DNA of 64,000 nt from Arthrobacter sp. ISL-72 (GTDB lineage Bacteria > Actinomycetota > Actinomycetes > Actinomycetales > Micrococcaceae): positions 1 to 64,000 of the forward strand of contig NZ_JAGGPP010000023.1 in the NCBI RefSeq assembly GCF_018613755.1, written 5' to 3'. Under the pieces are notes generated by a model. The model did not search any database, was not told where the DNA came from, and saw nothing but the letters and a program-made list of their open reading frames with translations. The position numbers and the translations under genes were made by a program. Of the stretch, positions 43,093-51,536 are shown one piece after another (position 1 is the stretch's first letter; each line of letters opens with the position of its first letter).

Positions 43093-43121
43093 ACGTTAGA
43101 GCGCTCTAACGCGAGAGTCAA
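43093..43121 (-). promoter_or_regulatory. Promoter with internal LacI operator for the sugar porter
   Basis: On the minus strand a TTGACT -35 box (43121-43116) is 17 bp from a TAACGT -10 box (43098-43093). The perfect 16-bp palindrome GTTAGAGCGCTCTAAC (43095-43110) fills the spacer and overlaps the -10. The central CG pattern is typical of LacI proteins, and the gene at 40408 is the natural candidate. Confidence 0.75.
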
Positions 43122-43240
43122 TACTTTGTTCTGACATAAGGTCAAAGTTGCGGCCGGTTCCACTCAGACCGGGGACTCCGAGGCGGCCTGCCGGTCCGGA
43201 CCGGGGGACAATGGAAGCAAAGCCAACGAAACGAGACATC

Positions 43241-43705
43241 ATGAGCACCCTGAAAGAACGCCTCCACGGCGACGTTGTGATCCATATGAAAGACCGGAAC
43301 AAGGTAGCCCTCACCACGGTGCGCAACGTCCTCGGTGAGATTGAAACGCGTGAGAAGTCCGGCAAGGAACCCGTCGAGCTGGACGATGCCCAGGTGACGG
43401 GCCTGCTCCAGAAGGAAGCCGCCAAGCGCCGCGACACCGCGAAGACTTACACCGAAGCCGGCGAAGCCGACCGCGCGGCCGCAGAAATCGCCGAAGCCGA
43501 GGTCATCGAGGCCTACCTGCCCAAAGCCCTGACCCGGGATGAGGTCGAGGCCATCGTCGACGAAGCCATCGCGGCGCTGAAGGCCGAGGGCCAGGAGCCG
43601 TCCATGCGCCAGATGGGCGCGGTGATGAAGCCGGTCACAGCCAAGGTGGCCGGACGCTTTGACGGCAAGACCGTCAGTGAGATCGTCCGGAGCCGCCTGG
43701 CCTAG
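43241..43705 (+). CDS. GatB/YqeY domain protein
   Basis: A 154-residue YqeY-like protein: MSTLKERLHGDVVIHMKDRNK at the N-terminus, LTTVRNVLGEIETREK, and a C-terminal helical domain with MGAVMKPVTAKVAGRFDGKTVSEIV. The C-terminal fold is shared with the tail of GatB, which binds tRNA in the amidotransferase; YqeY itself has no firm function. An ATG at 43211 could add 10 residues, but the family start favours 43241. The last codons and stop lie in the first copy of a 33-bp tandem repeat. Confidence 0.85.
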   Translation: MSTLKERLHGDVVIHMKDRNKVALTTVRNVLGEIETREKSGKEPVELDDAQVTGLLQKEAAKRRDTAKTYTEAGEADRAAAEIAEAEVIEAYLPKALTRDEVEAIVDEAIAALKAEGQEPSMRQMGAVMKPVTAKVAGRFDGKTVSEIVRSRLA

Positions 43706-43786
43706 TCAGCACGTGTTTACCGGAGCCGCCTGGCCTAGTCAGCACGTGTTTACCGGAGCCGCCTGGCCTAGTCAGCACGTGTTCTC
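43688..43786. repeat. 33-bp tandem repeat, about three copies, over the yqeY stop
   Basis: Three head-to-tail 33-bp units (43688-43720, 43721-43753, 43754-43786). The first two are identical; the third differs only in its last bases. Each encodes the yqeY C-terminus RSRLA and TAG, followed by CAGCACGTGTT. The duplication is after the first stop and so does not alter the protein. Each unit contains a CACGTG palindrome. Confidence 0.92.
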
Positions 43787-43857
43787 TGGTGCCGGCAGGC
43801 TCGCGGGGCGAGAATGGAGTCGTGTTCACGCCGCGCACCAGCGGGGACGACGTCACG

Positions 43858-45141
43858 ATGAACGCCGGCGCCCGAAAGATTCAGCGCATCTACCTTACGT
43901 TGACGCTGGGCAATACGGTTGCCGCCTCCTTCATCTGGGGGATTAACACGCTCTTCCTGCTCGACGCCGGGCTCAGCAATTTCGAAGCGTTTGCCGCCAA
44001 CGCCTTTTTCACGGCAGGCATGGTGGTGTTTGAGGTGCCGACCGGTGTGGTCGCGGACGGCTGGGGTCGGCGCGTTTCCTTCCTGCTGGGCACCTTGACG
44101 CTGGCCGTCTCGACCTACCTGTACTTCCTGCTGTGGCAGCTATCCGCCCCGTTCCTGTGGTGGGCGGTGGTGTCCGTTTTGCTCGGCCTTGGCTTCACTT
44201 TCTTCTCGGGGGCGGTGGAGGCCTGGCTGGTGGACGCGTTGCGCTTCTCCGGCTACGAGGGCGGGCTGGAAGCAGTGCTCGGCCGCGGGGTCATGGTGTC
44301 GGGTGTCGCGATGCTGGTGGGCTCGGTGGCCGGCGGCGTGATCGCGCAGGCAACCAACCTGGGCCTGCCGTTCCTGTTTCGTGTGGGCGTGCTTGTGGCC
44401 ATGTTCGTCGTGGCTTTCTGGCTGATGCACGACGTCGGTTTCACCCCCGAGCGCTCGTCCCATCCCCTTCGGGCGACCCGCGCTGTACTCTCCGCCTCCA
44501 TCGAGAATGGCCTGAAGAATCCGCCGGTGCGCTACGTGATGCTGGCGGCGCCGTTCAGTGCCGGCGTCGGAATTTATGTGTTCTACGCCCTGCAGCCCTA
44601 CCTGCTTGAGCTTTTCGGCGATCCCCGCGCGTACTCCATCGCGGGGCTCGCCGCGGCCATCGTGGCCGGCGCAGAGGTGGCCGGCGGGTGGCTGGCGCCC
44701 CGGATCCGGCGCCTCGTCCGCAAGCGCACAACGGTGCTGATCCTGAGCATGGGCGTGGGCGCACTGATTCTGGTCCTGCTTGGTTTCACCCGGGTGTTCT
44801 GGGTGGCTCTGGCGCTGCTGGCACTCTGGTCCGTGATCGACGCAGCCGGCCTCCCCGTGCGGCAGGCCTACCTGAACGACATGATTGCCTCGAAGCAGCG
44901 GGCCACTGTCCTCAGCTTCGACTCGCTCATCGGATCAAGCGGCGGCGTAGTGGTGCAGCCGCTGCTCGGCCGCGCAGCCGACGCCTACGGCTACGCTGCC
45001 TCGCTGGCGATCGGCGGCGTGATCCAGTTGGTTGCCGTGCCGTTCCTGCTGGCGAGTCGCCGGCAGCAGGCCCGGGCCGACCTGGCGAACACGCCGGCTG
45101 GTACCCCGGAACAGGAGTCCCCGCCGTCGTCACTCAGTTGA
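43858..45141 (+). CDS. MFS transporter
   Basis: A 427-residue major facilitator protein with about 12 hydrophobic segments. The loop between segments 2 and 3 reads GVVADGWGRRVSFLLG, the MFS signature. It resembles drug/proton antiporters of the YfcJ/TetA-like type. ATG 43858 gives a standard cytoplasmic start of about 12 residues; GTG 43822 is possible but its GGAG is only 2 nt away. It lies 71 bp after the yqeY repeats. The substrate is unknown. Confidence 0.8.
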   Translation: MNAGARKIQRIYLTLTLGNTVAASFIWGINTLFLLDAGLSNFEAFAANAFFTAGMVVFEVPTGVVADGWGRRVSFLLGTLTLAVSTYLYFLLWQLSAPFLWWAVVSVLLGLGFTFFSGAVEAWLVDALRFSGYEGGLEAVLGRGVMVSGVAMLVGSVAGGVIAQATNLGLPFLFRVGVLVAMFVVAFWLMHDVGFTPERSSHPLRATRAVLSASIENGLKNPPVRYVMLAAPFSAGVGIYVFYALQPYLLELFGDPRAYSIAGLAAAIVAGAEVAGGWLAPRIRRLVRKRTTVLILSMGVGALILVLLGFTRVFWVALALLALWSVIDAAGLPVRQAYLNDMIASKQRATVLSFDSLIGSSGGVVVQPLLGRAADAYGYAASLAIGGVIQLVAVPFLLASRRQQARADLANTPAGTPEQESPPSSLS

Positions 45142-45198
45142 CCGGTGCAACGGCAGCTAACCGCGGTTAACCGGCGCTCGGGGCGGTTCAGTTTGCTG

Positions 45199-45227
45199 TT
45201 GAGTGTCACTCTGGGGCGGAGTATGGT
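45199..45227 (+). promoter_or_regulatory. Promoter of the gamma-glutamyltransferase gene
   Basis: TTGAGT (45199-45204) and TATGGT (45222-45227) are 17 bp apart, about 43 bp before the ATG at 45271. Upstream is a 12-bp palindrome TAACCGCGGTTA (45158-45169), a possible regulator site. Confidence 0.55.
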
Positions 45228-45270
45228 GACCCTCACCTCAACCTTGCAGCACGCTGACTCGGGAGCGACC

Positions 45271-47112
45271 ATGCCTAACGTGAGACGTCCAATTGCTGCC
45301 CTCACGGCGGCTCTGGCCATGACAGTGACGGGCGGTGCGGTCATGAACCCCGCATCAGCCGGTTCGCTGGAGATTGAAAAGAAGGCGACGGCCACCGGGT
45401 ACGGCGGGGCGGTAAGCACCGTTGATCCGGAGGCATCCGCTGCCGCGATCGAAGTCCTTCGCGAGGGCGGCAATGCGGCGGACGCCGCCGTCGCCGCGGC
45501 GGCCACCCTGGGCGTCACCGAACCGTACAGCGCTGGAATCGGCGGTGGCGGCTACTTCGTCTTCTACGATGCGGAGACCGGCGATGTCAGCACCATCGAC
45601 GGCCGTGAAACTGCACCGGCAGCCATGCCGAACGATGCGTTCATCGATCCTGTAACCAAAGAGCCCTACCCGTTCACGCCGGAGCTCGTCACAAGCGGCG
45701 TCTCGGTGGGCGTTCCCGGCACGCCGGCCACCTGGGAGCGTGCGCTCGAGCGCTGGGGCACTCTGGACCTCGGCGAGGCCCTGGAACCGGCCATCGACGT
45801 CGCCAGCCGGGGCTTCCTGGTAGACGAAACATTCCGCCAGCAGACCCTGGAAAACAAAGTCCGCTTCGAGGCGTTCACCTCGACCAGCAGCCTCTTCCTC
45901 CCGGGCGGCGACGCCCCCGCCGTCGGCAGTGTCTTCCGAAACCCCGATATTGCCGAGACCTACGGGCTCCTCGCCAACGAGGGCACGGACGGCTTCTACA
46001 GCGGACCGCTCGCGGAAGAAATCGTTGCCGCTGTGCAGAACCCGCCCAAGACCGCCACGACAACGCTACCGATACCGGCCGGTCACATGACGACGGCGGA
46101 CCTGGCGGCCTACGCGGCCCTTGACCAGGATCCCACGCACGTCGAGTATCGCGGCCTGGACGTGTATGGCATGGCACCCTCAAGCAGTGGCGGCACCACG
46201 GTGGGCGAGGCGCTGAACATCCTCGAAACGTTCGGCCCTTCCGAGATGCGCAAGCCCAACCGCAGCGATCCTGGCGCCCTGCACCCCTACCTTGAGGCGA
46301 GCGCTCTCGCCTTCGCGGACCGCGGCAAGTACGTGGGCGATCCGGCGTTCGTCGACGTTCCCACCGAAGAACTCACCGACCCGGTATTCGGCAAGGAACG
46401 CGCCTGCCTGATCGACCCGCTGAAGGCGGCCACGAAGCCCGTCCCGGCGGGTGATGTCTCCTCGTACGACGGCGCGTGCCCGGCATCGCCGGCAGCGCTC
46501 GCCGACGAAAAGGATACCGAGAACATCTCCACGACAAACCTGACGGTCGCGGACAAGTGGGGCAACGTGGTGGAGTACACCCTCACCATCGAGCAGACCG
46601 GCGGGTCCGGAATTGTCGTCCCGGGTCGCGGCTTCATCCTCAACAATGAGCTCACGGACTTCTCCACCGTCTACAGCGAGACCGACCCGAACCGGATCCA
46701 GCCGGGGAAGCGCCCCCGGTCCTCGATGTCGCCCACCATCATCCTGAAGGACGGCGAGCCGTTCCTCGCGCTGGGCTCGCCCGGCGGATCGACGATCATC
46801 ACCACCGTCCTGCAGACCATCCTGAACCGTGTAGATCTGGGCATGAACATCTCCGAGGCGATTGCGGCGCCGCGTGCCTCGCAACGGAACACGGCCAAAA
46901 TCAGCGCCGAGCAAGAGTTCATCGACGCCTATGCTGCCGTCCTGGAGCCACTCGGCCATGTGTTCACCAAGGCGGGGGATTCATTCACCTCGCTACCGGA
47001 GATCGGCGCGGCGACCGCAATTGAGTTCAGGCCCGACGGCCGGATGGTGGCTGCGGCTGAGCCCGTGAGGCGCGGCGGCGGTTCGGCAATGGTGGTCAAA
47101 GAACGGCGCTGA
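45271..47112 (+). CDS. ggt: Gamma-glutamyltransferase, secreted
   Basis: A 613-residue Ntn-hydrolase precursor. A Sec signal peptide ends near NPASA. The propeptide would be cut before the catalytic Thr in ISTTNLTVADKWGN, where the usual TTH reads TTN. Downstream LALGSPGGSTIITTVLQ and the GSGIVV segment match the small subunit. It should hydrolyse or transfer the gamma-glutamyl group of glutathione outside the cell. GGGAG lies 5 nt before ATG 45271. Confidence 0.87.
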   Translation: MPNVRRPIAALTAALAMTVTGGAVMNPASAGSLEIEKKATATGYGGAVSTVDPEASAAAIEVLREGGNAADAAVAAAATLGVTEPYSAGIGGGGYFVFYDAETGDVSTIDGRETAPAAMPNDAFIDPVTKEPYPFTPELVTSGVSVGVPGTPATWERALERWGTLDLGEALEPAIDVASRGFLVDETFRQQTLENKVRFEAFTSTSSLFLPGGDAPAVGSVFRNPDIAETYGLLANEGTDGFYSGPLAEEIVAAVQNPPKTATTTLPIPAGHMTTADLAAYAALDQDPTHVEYRGLDVYGMAPSSSGGTTVGEALNILETFGPSEMRKPNRSDPGALHPYLEASALAFADRGKYVGDPAFVDVPTEELTDPVFGKERACLIDPLKAATKPVPAGDVSSYDGACPASPAALADEKDTENISTTNLTVADKWGNVVEYTLTIEQTGGSGIVVPGRGFILNNELTDFSTVYSETDPNRIQPGKRPRSSMSPTIILKDGEPFLALGSPGGSTIITTVLQTILNRVDLGMNISEAIAAPRASQRNTAKISAEQEFIDAYAAVLEPLGHVFTKAGDSFTSLPEIGAATAIEFRPDGRMVAAAEPVRRGGGSAMVVKERR

Positions 47113-47133
47113 GTTAGTAGGTTGGCGGTCGTC

Positions 47134-47688
47134 ATGGGCAGCGCGGACTATGAATTCCTGACCGTCTGGCGGGTTGCCGGCACGTCCGATGACGTGGTGG
47201 CCATCCTTGGCGACGCCAGCTTGCTTCCCCGTTGGTGGCCGTCGGTCTATCTTGCCGTCGAACCCGTGGGCGCGATATCGAAGAGCAGCCTGGCCCCCGG
47301 CATCCCAAGTCCCGTGCTCCTGCATACGAAAGGCTGGCTGCCCTACACACTTCGCTGGACCATGACGGTCACTGAGCCTGTCACCAACCACGGGTTCGCC
47401 CTTGCCGCGGCCGGGGACCTGAATGGAACAGGCCGCTGGACGTTCGAGCAGGACGGGCCGGAAACAGTGATCACCTACGATTGGCGGGTCAGTGCCGCAA
47501 AACCGCTACTGCGGCGGTTGAGTTGGCTGCTGAAACCGGCCTTCGCCGCCAACCACCGCTGGGCCATGGCCCGCGGCCAAGAGAGTCTCGCTCTTGAGCT
47601 GCGTCGACGGCGGCACCGCGATGACCCGCAGTCCGTTCCGCCGCCGCCCCGCGCCACGTTCCGGCAGCTGTCGCACAATAAAACCTAG
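47134..47688 (+). CDS. SRPBCC (polyketide cyclase/START-like) family protein
   Basis: A 184-residue protein with START/SRPBCC-like features: a start YEFLTVWRVAG, helix DDVVAILGDASLLPRWWPSVYLAVE, strands such as GRWTFEQDGPETVITYDWRV, and a long C-terminal helix ending in a basic Arg/His-rich tail. It should form a hydrophobic ligand cavity; the ligand is unknown. ATG 47134 lacks a strong ribosome binding site and is 21 bp after ggt, so it may be read from the ggt message. TTG 47122 is an alternative. Confidence 0.72.
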   Translation: MGSADYEFLTVWRVAGTSDDVVAILGDASLLPRWWPSVYLAVEPVGAISKSSLAPGIPSPVLLHTKGWLPYTLRWTMTVTEPVTNHGFALAAAGDLNGTGRWTFEQDGPETVITYDWRVSAAKPLLRRLSWLLKPAFAANHRWAMARGQESLALELRRRRHRDDPQSVPPPPRATFRQLSHNKT

Positions 47689-47761
47689 CGGCGCGGGCGC
47701 TGCCGACGTCCAGTGCGTGACTGCGGGAGTAGGGTTTGCCTTAGCTGACGAAGGGGTCCAT

Positions 47762-47974
47762 ATGAGCTACAAATTCCGTACCGTCCGGGTTCGCGGCACC
47801 GACCTGGTTGGAACCATTGCGCGCAAACACGGGAGCGGGTCCGAGATCTACGAAACCTCAAAGGATCCGAGCACTTCAGTTGTTCCGGTGTTCTTCCAGG
47901 CAACGGGCGAAGTCCGTTTCTTCGACAGGTCAATCCTCGAGGACGTGGTGACGCCTGCCGGCGAGCACTCCTAA
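47762..47974 (+). CDS. Small conserved-looking protein of unknown function
   Basis: A 70-residue protein without a family I recognise. It has a good GAAGGGG site 5 nt before ATG 47762, codon use like the neighbours, and alternating beta-like stretches (KFRTVRVRGTDLVGTIAR, VVPVFFQATGEVRFFD) that suggest a small beta-barrel. No cysteines, signal peptide or membrane segment. Confidence 0.6.
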   Translation: MSYKFRTVRVRGTDLVGTIARKHGSGSEIYETSKDPSTSVVPVFFQATGEVRFFDRSILEDVVTPAGEHS

Positions 47975-48198
47975 GGCATCCTCAGGCCCGGCACCACGGC
48001 ACGTAGCGTGGCCGTCATGACGGAATCTGCCGGAAGCTCCAGGGCGGCGATGGCATCCCACAGTCATCTTTCCCCAGGTGCAGTCATCCGTGGATTGTCG
48101 CCGAGAGATCTTTCCGCCAAGGCGCCCTGAACCTTCGCATCGGCCGCAGGCTTCCCCTTGCTATTCCCGGGGACCCGATCTGAGTACATAATGACGGT
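47975..48198. other. Non-coding gap of 224 bp
   Basis: No supported gene. A 37-codon open frame from ATG 48017 has no ribosome binding site or motif. Locally A+T-rich sequence around 48180-48198 (GAGTACATAATGACGG) may hold a promoter for the genes at 48199 and 48376. Confidence 0.4.
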
Positions 48199-48363
48199 AT
48201 GAACGCCGGGAAGACTCTCGTGCAGGCCGTTGCCAAGGCCGCGAAGAACCCCGGCGGCTGTCCCGGTGCCGCGCGACGATTGCGTGAGCCGGGCGCCGGC
48301 GAGGGCCGGCAAAGCTGCCTCGCAGGCGCCGCCTTCGGGGCGGGTATCTCCACCTTCAGATGA
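48199..48363 (+). CDS. Possible 54-residue peptide before the VOC gene
   Basis: A short frame starting MNAGKTLVQAVAKAAKNPGG with a basic helical N-terminus. The stop TGA overlaps the ribosome binding site of the VOC gene 12 bp downstream. No clear Shine-Dalgarno sequence. It may be a leader peptide, a gene remnant or chance. Confidence 0.25.
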   Translation: MNAGKTLVQAVAKAAKNPGGCPGAARRLREPGAGEGRQSCLAGAAFGAGISTFR

Positions 48364-48375
48364 GGAGAATTCGAA

Positions 48376-48756
48376 ATGCTCAAGGACTGTGAAGTGGCCG
48401 CGGTGCTCCCTGCCAAGGACATTGCCAGGGCACGTGATTTCTATCAGAACGTGCTGGGACTCGATGAACCGCAGGTCATGGACAACGAAAACCTGATGTA
48501 TCGCTGCGGGAACGGAACAGGTTTCCTGCTCTATCAGACCGATAACGCGGGCACCGCGAAAAACACCCAGATGGGCTGGCTCACGGACAACCTCGAAGCC
48601 GAGATGGAAGAACTGCGGGGCCGCGGCCTCACCTTCGAGGAATACGACTTTCCCGGCCTGAAAACTGAGAACGGCATCGCCACCAACGCCGTGGGCAAGG
48701 GCGCCTGGTTCACGGATCCGGAGGGAAACATCTTCAGTATCTACCAGAACCTGTAG
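48376..48756 (+). CDS. VOC (glyoxalase/bleomycin-resistance) family protein
   Basis: A 126-residue protein of one vicinal-oxygen-chelate module pair: VAAVLPAKDIARARDFYQNVLGLDEP at the start, MYRCGNGTGFLLYQT in the middle, and AWFTDPEGNIFSIYQNL at the end with the last metal-ligand Glu/Asp region. GAGGAG precedes ATG 48376 at 8 nt. It probably works as a dimer. Substrate unknown; glyoxalase-like or resistance proteins are the usual annotations. Confidence 0.82.
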   Translation: MLKDCEVAAVLPAKDIARARDFYQNVLGLDEPQVMDNENLMYRCGNGTGFLLYQTDNAGTAKNTQMGWLTDNLEAEMEELRGRGLTFEEYDFPGLKTENGIATNAVGKGAWFTDPEGNIFSIYQNL

Positions 48757-48799
48757 CCGTATTGCCCTGCGTCCGGCGTTCCAGGGGAATTTCCCCGGG

Positions 48800-49017
48800 T
48801 CACGCCTCCCGCCAGAGAGGCAGGGGCACCACACTGCGGCTGCGCCCGGACTCGTCCAGCAGGTGGCCGAGCCTCTTGTAGGTGCGCACCACTGCCTGGC
48901 GGGCAACCACCGTACTTCCCGGCGCCCTGGCTGCGAGTTCACGTTCGTGCCCTTGGACCTCCAAGTAGTCCCGGACCCACAGCGTGACCACCAGGTTCTG
49001 GGCACCCAGAACCTGCT
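48800..49017 (-). pseudogene. 3' remnant of an Lrp/AsnC-family regulator
   Basis: About 70 codons resembling only the C-terminal effector part of an Lrp/AsnC regulator: QQVLGAQNLVVTLWVRDYLE, then VVRTYKRLGHLLDESGRS. The helix-turn-helix half is missing. The frame ends abruptly near 49017, where homology to a hydroxyacid dehydrogenase on the opposite strand begins. A GTG at 48991 could start a 63-residue peptide, but there is no ribosome binding site. Confidence 0.65.
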
Positions 49018-49023
49018 GGCCGC

Positions 49024-49587
49024 TGGCAGTCCACTGTCGGCTTTGAGCTTGCCGGCAAGACCCTAGGGGTCCTTGGTTTGGGCAAAATCGGGACCCGGAT
49101 CGCCGCCTACGGCCGGGCCTTCGGCATGGACGTCGTCGCCTGGAACCCCAATCTCACCGGCGAGACAGCCTCCCAGGCCGGCGCCACGAAAGTTGACAAG
49201 GACGCACTCTTCCGGGATTCGGACGTGGTCTCGGTGCACGTGCGTCTTTCGGAGCGCTCGCGCGGAGTCGTCGGCGAAGACGAACTCCGGCTCCTGGGGC
49301 CAACGGGCATACTGGTCAACACCTCCCGTGGACCCCTCGTCGACGAGGATGCCCTGGTCCGCGGACTGAACGATGGCTGGCTCGGCGGCGCCGCCCTCGA
49401 CGTCTACGACGTCGAGCCGTTGCCCGCCGGCCATCGCCTGCTGTCTGCACCGCGGACTGTCCTGACGCCACACTTGGGATACGTTACGGAGCAAAGCTAC
49501 CGGCAGTTCTACGGCGGCGCGTTCGAGGACGTGCTGGCCTGGCTCAAAGGCAGTCCGATACGGCTGCTGACGGCTTCGGACCGCTGA
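49024..49587 (+). pseudogene. 3' remnant of a D-2-hydroxyacid dehydrogenase
   Basis: The frame from WQSTVGFELAGKTLGVLGLG onward encodes the NAD-binding domain (GLGKIG motif) and the C-terminal catalytic segment (LVNTSRGPLVDE, DVYDVEPLP, LTPHLGY with the catalytic His). The N-terminal 100 or so residues are absent and the frame opens in the middle of a gene without start signal. It is collinear and undamaged after the break. Confidence 0.8.
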
Positions 49588-49606
49588 TGCCGGGTTACTG
49601 TCACCC

Positions 49607-50370
49607 ATGACGGAGGTTCGGCTGGCCTCGGTTCTGCTGGGCGTGATCATCCTGTGGATCTGCGAACCGGTGCCCGTCCCCGTGGGAGGCCTGGGGGTGG
49701 CCGCCGTGGTGATCCTCGGTGTGGCCCCGGCCAGTGCAGCCGTGGCCCCGTTCGGCTCTACGACGATCTTCACCTTCATCGGCGCGCTCATCCTCGCCCA
49801 GGCGATGCTCAACACGGCATCGCGCAACGGCTCGCTTTTGCCGTGCTCTCCATCCCGGGCGTGGCCAGGTCCACCTATCGCGTGATCCTCGCCTTCGGCG
49901 TCATCACCTGCCTGTTGTCCGCCTTCGTGTCGAACACGGCAACTGTGGCCATGCTCAAGCCCACCGCCCTGGGCATCCTCGCGGTCATCAACTCATGCAG
50001 GACCGCGGCATGGTCCGGGCCGACTTTGATCCGCTTCAACTGCGGGTCGGAGCGGCGCTGATGCTGATGCTGGCCTACGGCGCCAGCGTCGGAGGCCTAC
50101 TCACGCCGGTGGGGTCGCCGCCCAACCTCATCGGCCGGGGCCTCATCGAGGAGGCCACCGGGGAACGCATTTCCTTCGCCCAGTGGACCGCCACTGCAGC
50201 CCCCAGAACCTCAACATCACCAACCTCGTAGCCATCACCGCCTTCTCCGCGATTTTGGCCGTCCTCATCTCTGAAACGAACAGCAACACTGCCTCCGCCG
50301 CCGTCGTCGTACCGATCGTCATTCCGCTGTGCCAAGCGATGGGGATTGATCCGTTCGTGCCCGCGCTGGG
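49607..50370 (+). pseudogene. Broken SLC13/DASS-family carboxylate transporter gene
   Basis: Three frames together give pieces of one DASS anion:sodium symporter. The start (ATG 49607) encodes VRLASVLLGVIILWICEPVPVPV. A frameshift near 49820 is followed by LAFGVITCLLSAFVSNTATVAM; another near 49990 leads into LMLAYGASVGGLLTPVGSPP; then about 200 codons appear to be lost at 50200 before NLVAITAFSAILAVLISETNS. The 3' end is cut off next to the glycerate kinase gene. At least two frameshifts and two deletions make it non-functional. Confidence 0.8.
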
Positions 50371-50380
50371 CGACGACCCG

Positions 50381-51535
50381 TTACAGGAGGCTGGATGCGA
50401 TGTCTTTGCCGATCCGGCGGAGCAGCGCGGCCGAAAGTCGGGAGTCCTTGGAGGAGTCCTGATCGGTGTATTCAGCCAGCGTGTACACCCGGGTGAGGGC
50501 CATTTCGGACCACCGCTCCTCCGGGAGCAGGGAGCGTCCGGCGACGCCGATGATCGGCAGGGTTCCGGACCGGCGGGCGACGGCGGCGGGCAGCTTCCCG
50601 GCCAGCGTCTGTTCGTCGATGCTGCCCTCGCCGGTGATGACGACGGCGCAGCCGTCCATGCGCGCGTCAAAGTCCAGCAGGTCCAGGAAGTAGTCCGCCC
50701 CGGAGACCTGCTGTGCGCCCAGCAGCAGGCAGGCATAGCCAATGCCGCCGGCGCTTCCAGCGCCTTCGTGCCCTGCCAACGCCGCGGCATCCGTGAATCC
50801 GGCGCCGGACAATGCGGAAACCAGGTGCTCCAGCCCGGTGTCGAGCGCTGAAACGTCCGCAGCCGAGGCGCCTTTCTGGGGTCCGAACACCGCCGGTGCT
50901 CCCTGCGGGCCGGTCAGCGGGTTGTGGACGTCACTGGCAAGGATGAGTTCCGTGCTGGCAAGCTCGGGAAGGACGCTGCCCGATAGCGAGTGAATCAGGC
51001 ACAGGTTCCGGCCGCTGCCCTCGAGGGTGTGGCCGTCCGCGTCATGGAAGCTGTAGCCGAGTGCCGTGAGCATTCCCATCCCGCCGTCGGTGCTGGCGCT
51101 GCCGCCCAGGGCCAGGACGATCCTGGCAGGGTTCAGGCTGAGGGCGAACAGGACGGCCTCGCCGAATCCGCGGCTCGAGGCGTCCAGCGGCTGGGGCTTT
51201 CCGTCCGGGAAGAGCCCAAGGCCGCAGGTGTTGGCGACCTCAACGACGGCGGTGACGCCGTCGAACGCGATACTGGCTGGCACGTGCTGGCCGGTGGGGC
51301 CGGCGACGGTGTAGCTGCGCCGGGTGAAGCCGGAGGCGACGGCGGCGTCAACGCTGCCGTCACCCCCGTCTGCGAGAGGAAGGATCTCGCAGTGCACCGT
51401 CCCGTTCCCGGTTCCGGCGGCGGAGCGGAGGCCCGCTGCCAGGGCGTCCGCTACTTCGCCGGCGGTGAGGCTGCCTTTGAATTTATCGGGGGCGATGAGA
51501 GCCCGCACGGTTTTGGGGGTGGTTGTGTTGGTCAT
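50381..51535 (-). CDS. garK: Glycerate 2-kinase
   Basis: A 384-residue glycerate kinase of the GarK/GlxK type: LIAPDKFKGSLTAGEVADAL at the N-terminus, PLADGGDGSVDA, LALGGSASTDGGMGML with the conserved Gly-rich loop, and VITGEGSIDEQT near the C-terminus. It phosphorylates D-glycerate to 2-phosphoglycerate. The ATG at 51535 is 1 nt after the dctA stop, so the two are coupled. It completes a tartrate-to-glycolysis route with the dehydrogenase at 53167. Confidence 0.88.
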   Translation of the reverse strand: MTNTTTPKTVRALIAPDKFKGSLTAGEVADALAAGLRSAAGTGNGTVHCEILPLADGGDGSVDAAVASGFTRRSYTVAGPTGQHVPASIAFDGVTAVVEVANTCGLGLFPDGKPQPLDASSRGFGEAVLFALSLNPARIVLALGGSASTDGGMGMLTALGYSFHDADGHTLEGSGRNLCLIHSLSGSVLPELASTELILASDVHNPLTGPQGAPAVFGPQKGASAADVSALDTGLEHLVSALSGAGFTDAAALAGHEGAGSAGGIGYACLLLGAQQVSGADYFLDLLDFDARMDGCAVVITGEGSIDEQTLAGKLPAAVARRSGTLPIIGVAGRSLLPEERWSEMALTRVYTLAEYTDQDSSKDSRLSAALLRRIGKDIASSLL

Positions 51536-51536
51536 G

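Noticed and set aside
43688-43786. CRISPR-like array
   Set aside because: The 33-bp units follow each other with no spacers and start inside a coding sequence, so they are a tandem duplication.
48064-49005. Long open frame (313 codons) on the minus strand
   Set aside because: It is antisense to the VOC gene and covers the Lrp remnant in another frame. It has no motif and its composition is typical of a shadow frame in high-GC DNA.
48800-50380. Transposon insertion as cause of the gene fragments
   Set aside because: I saw no transposase piece, terminal inverted repeats or target-site duplication. Simple deletions and frameshifts explain the fragments.
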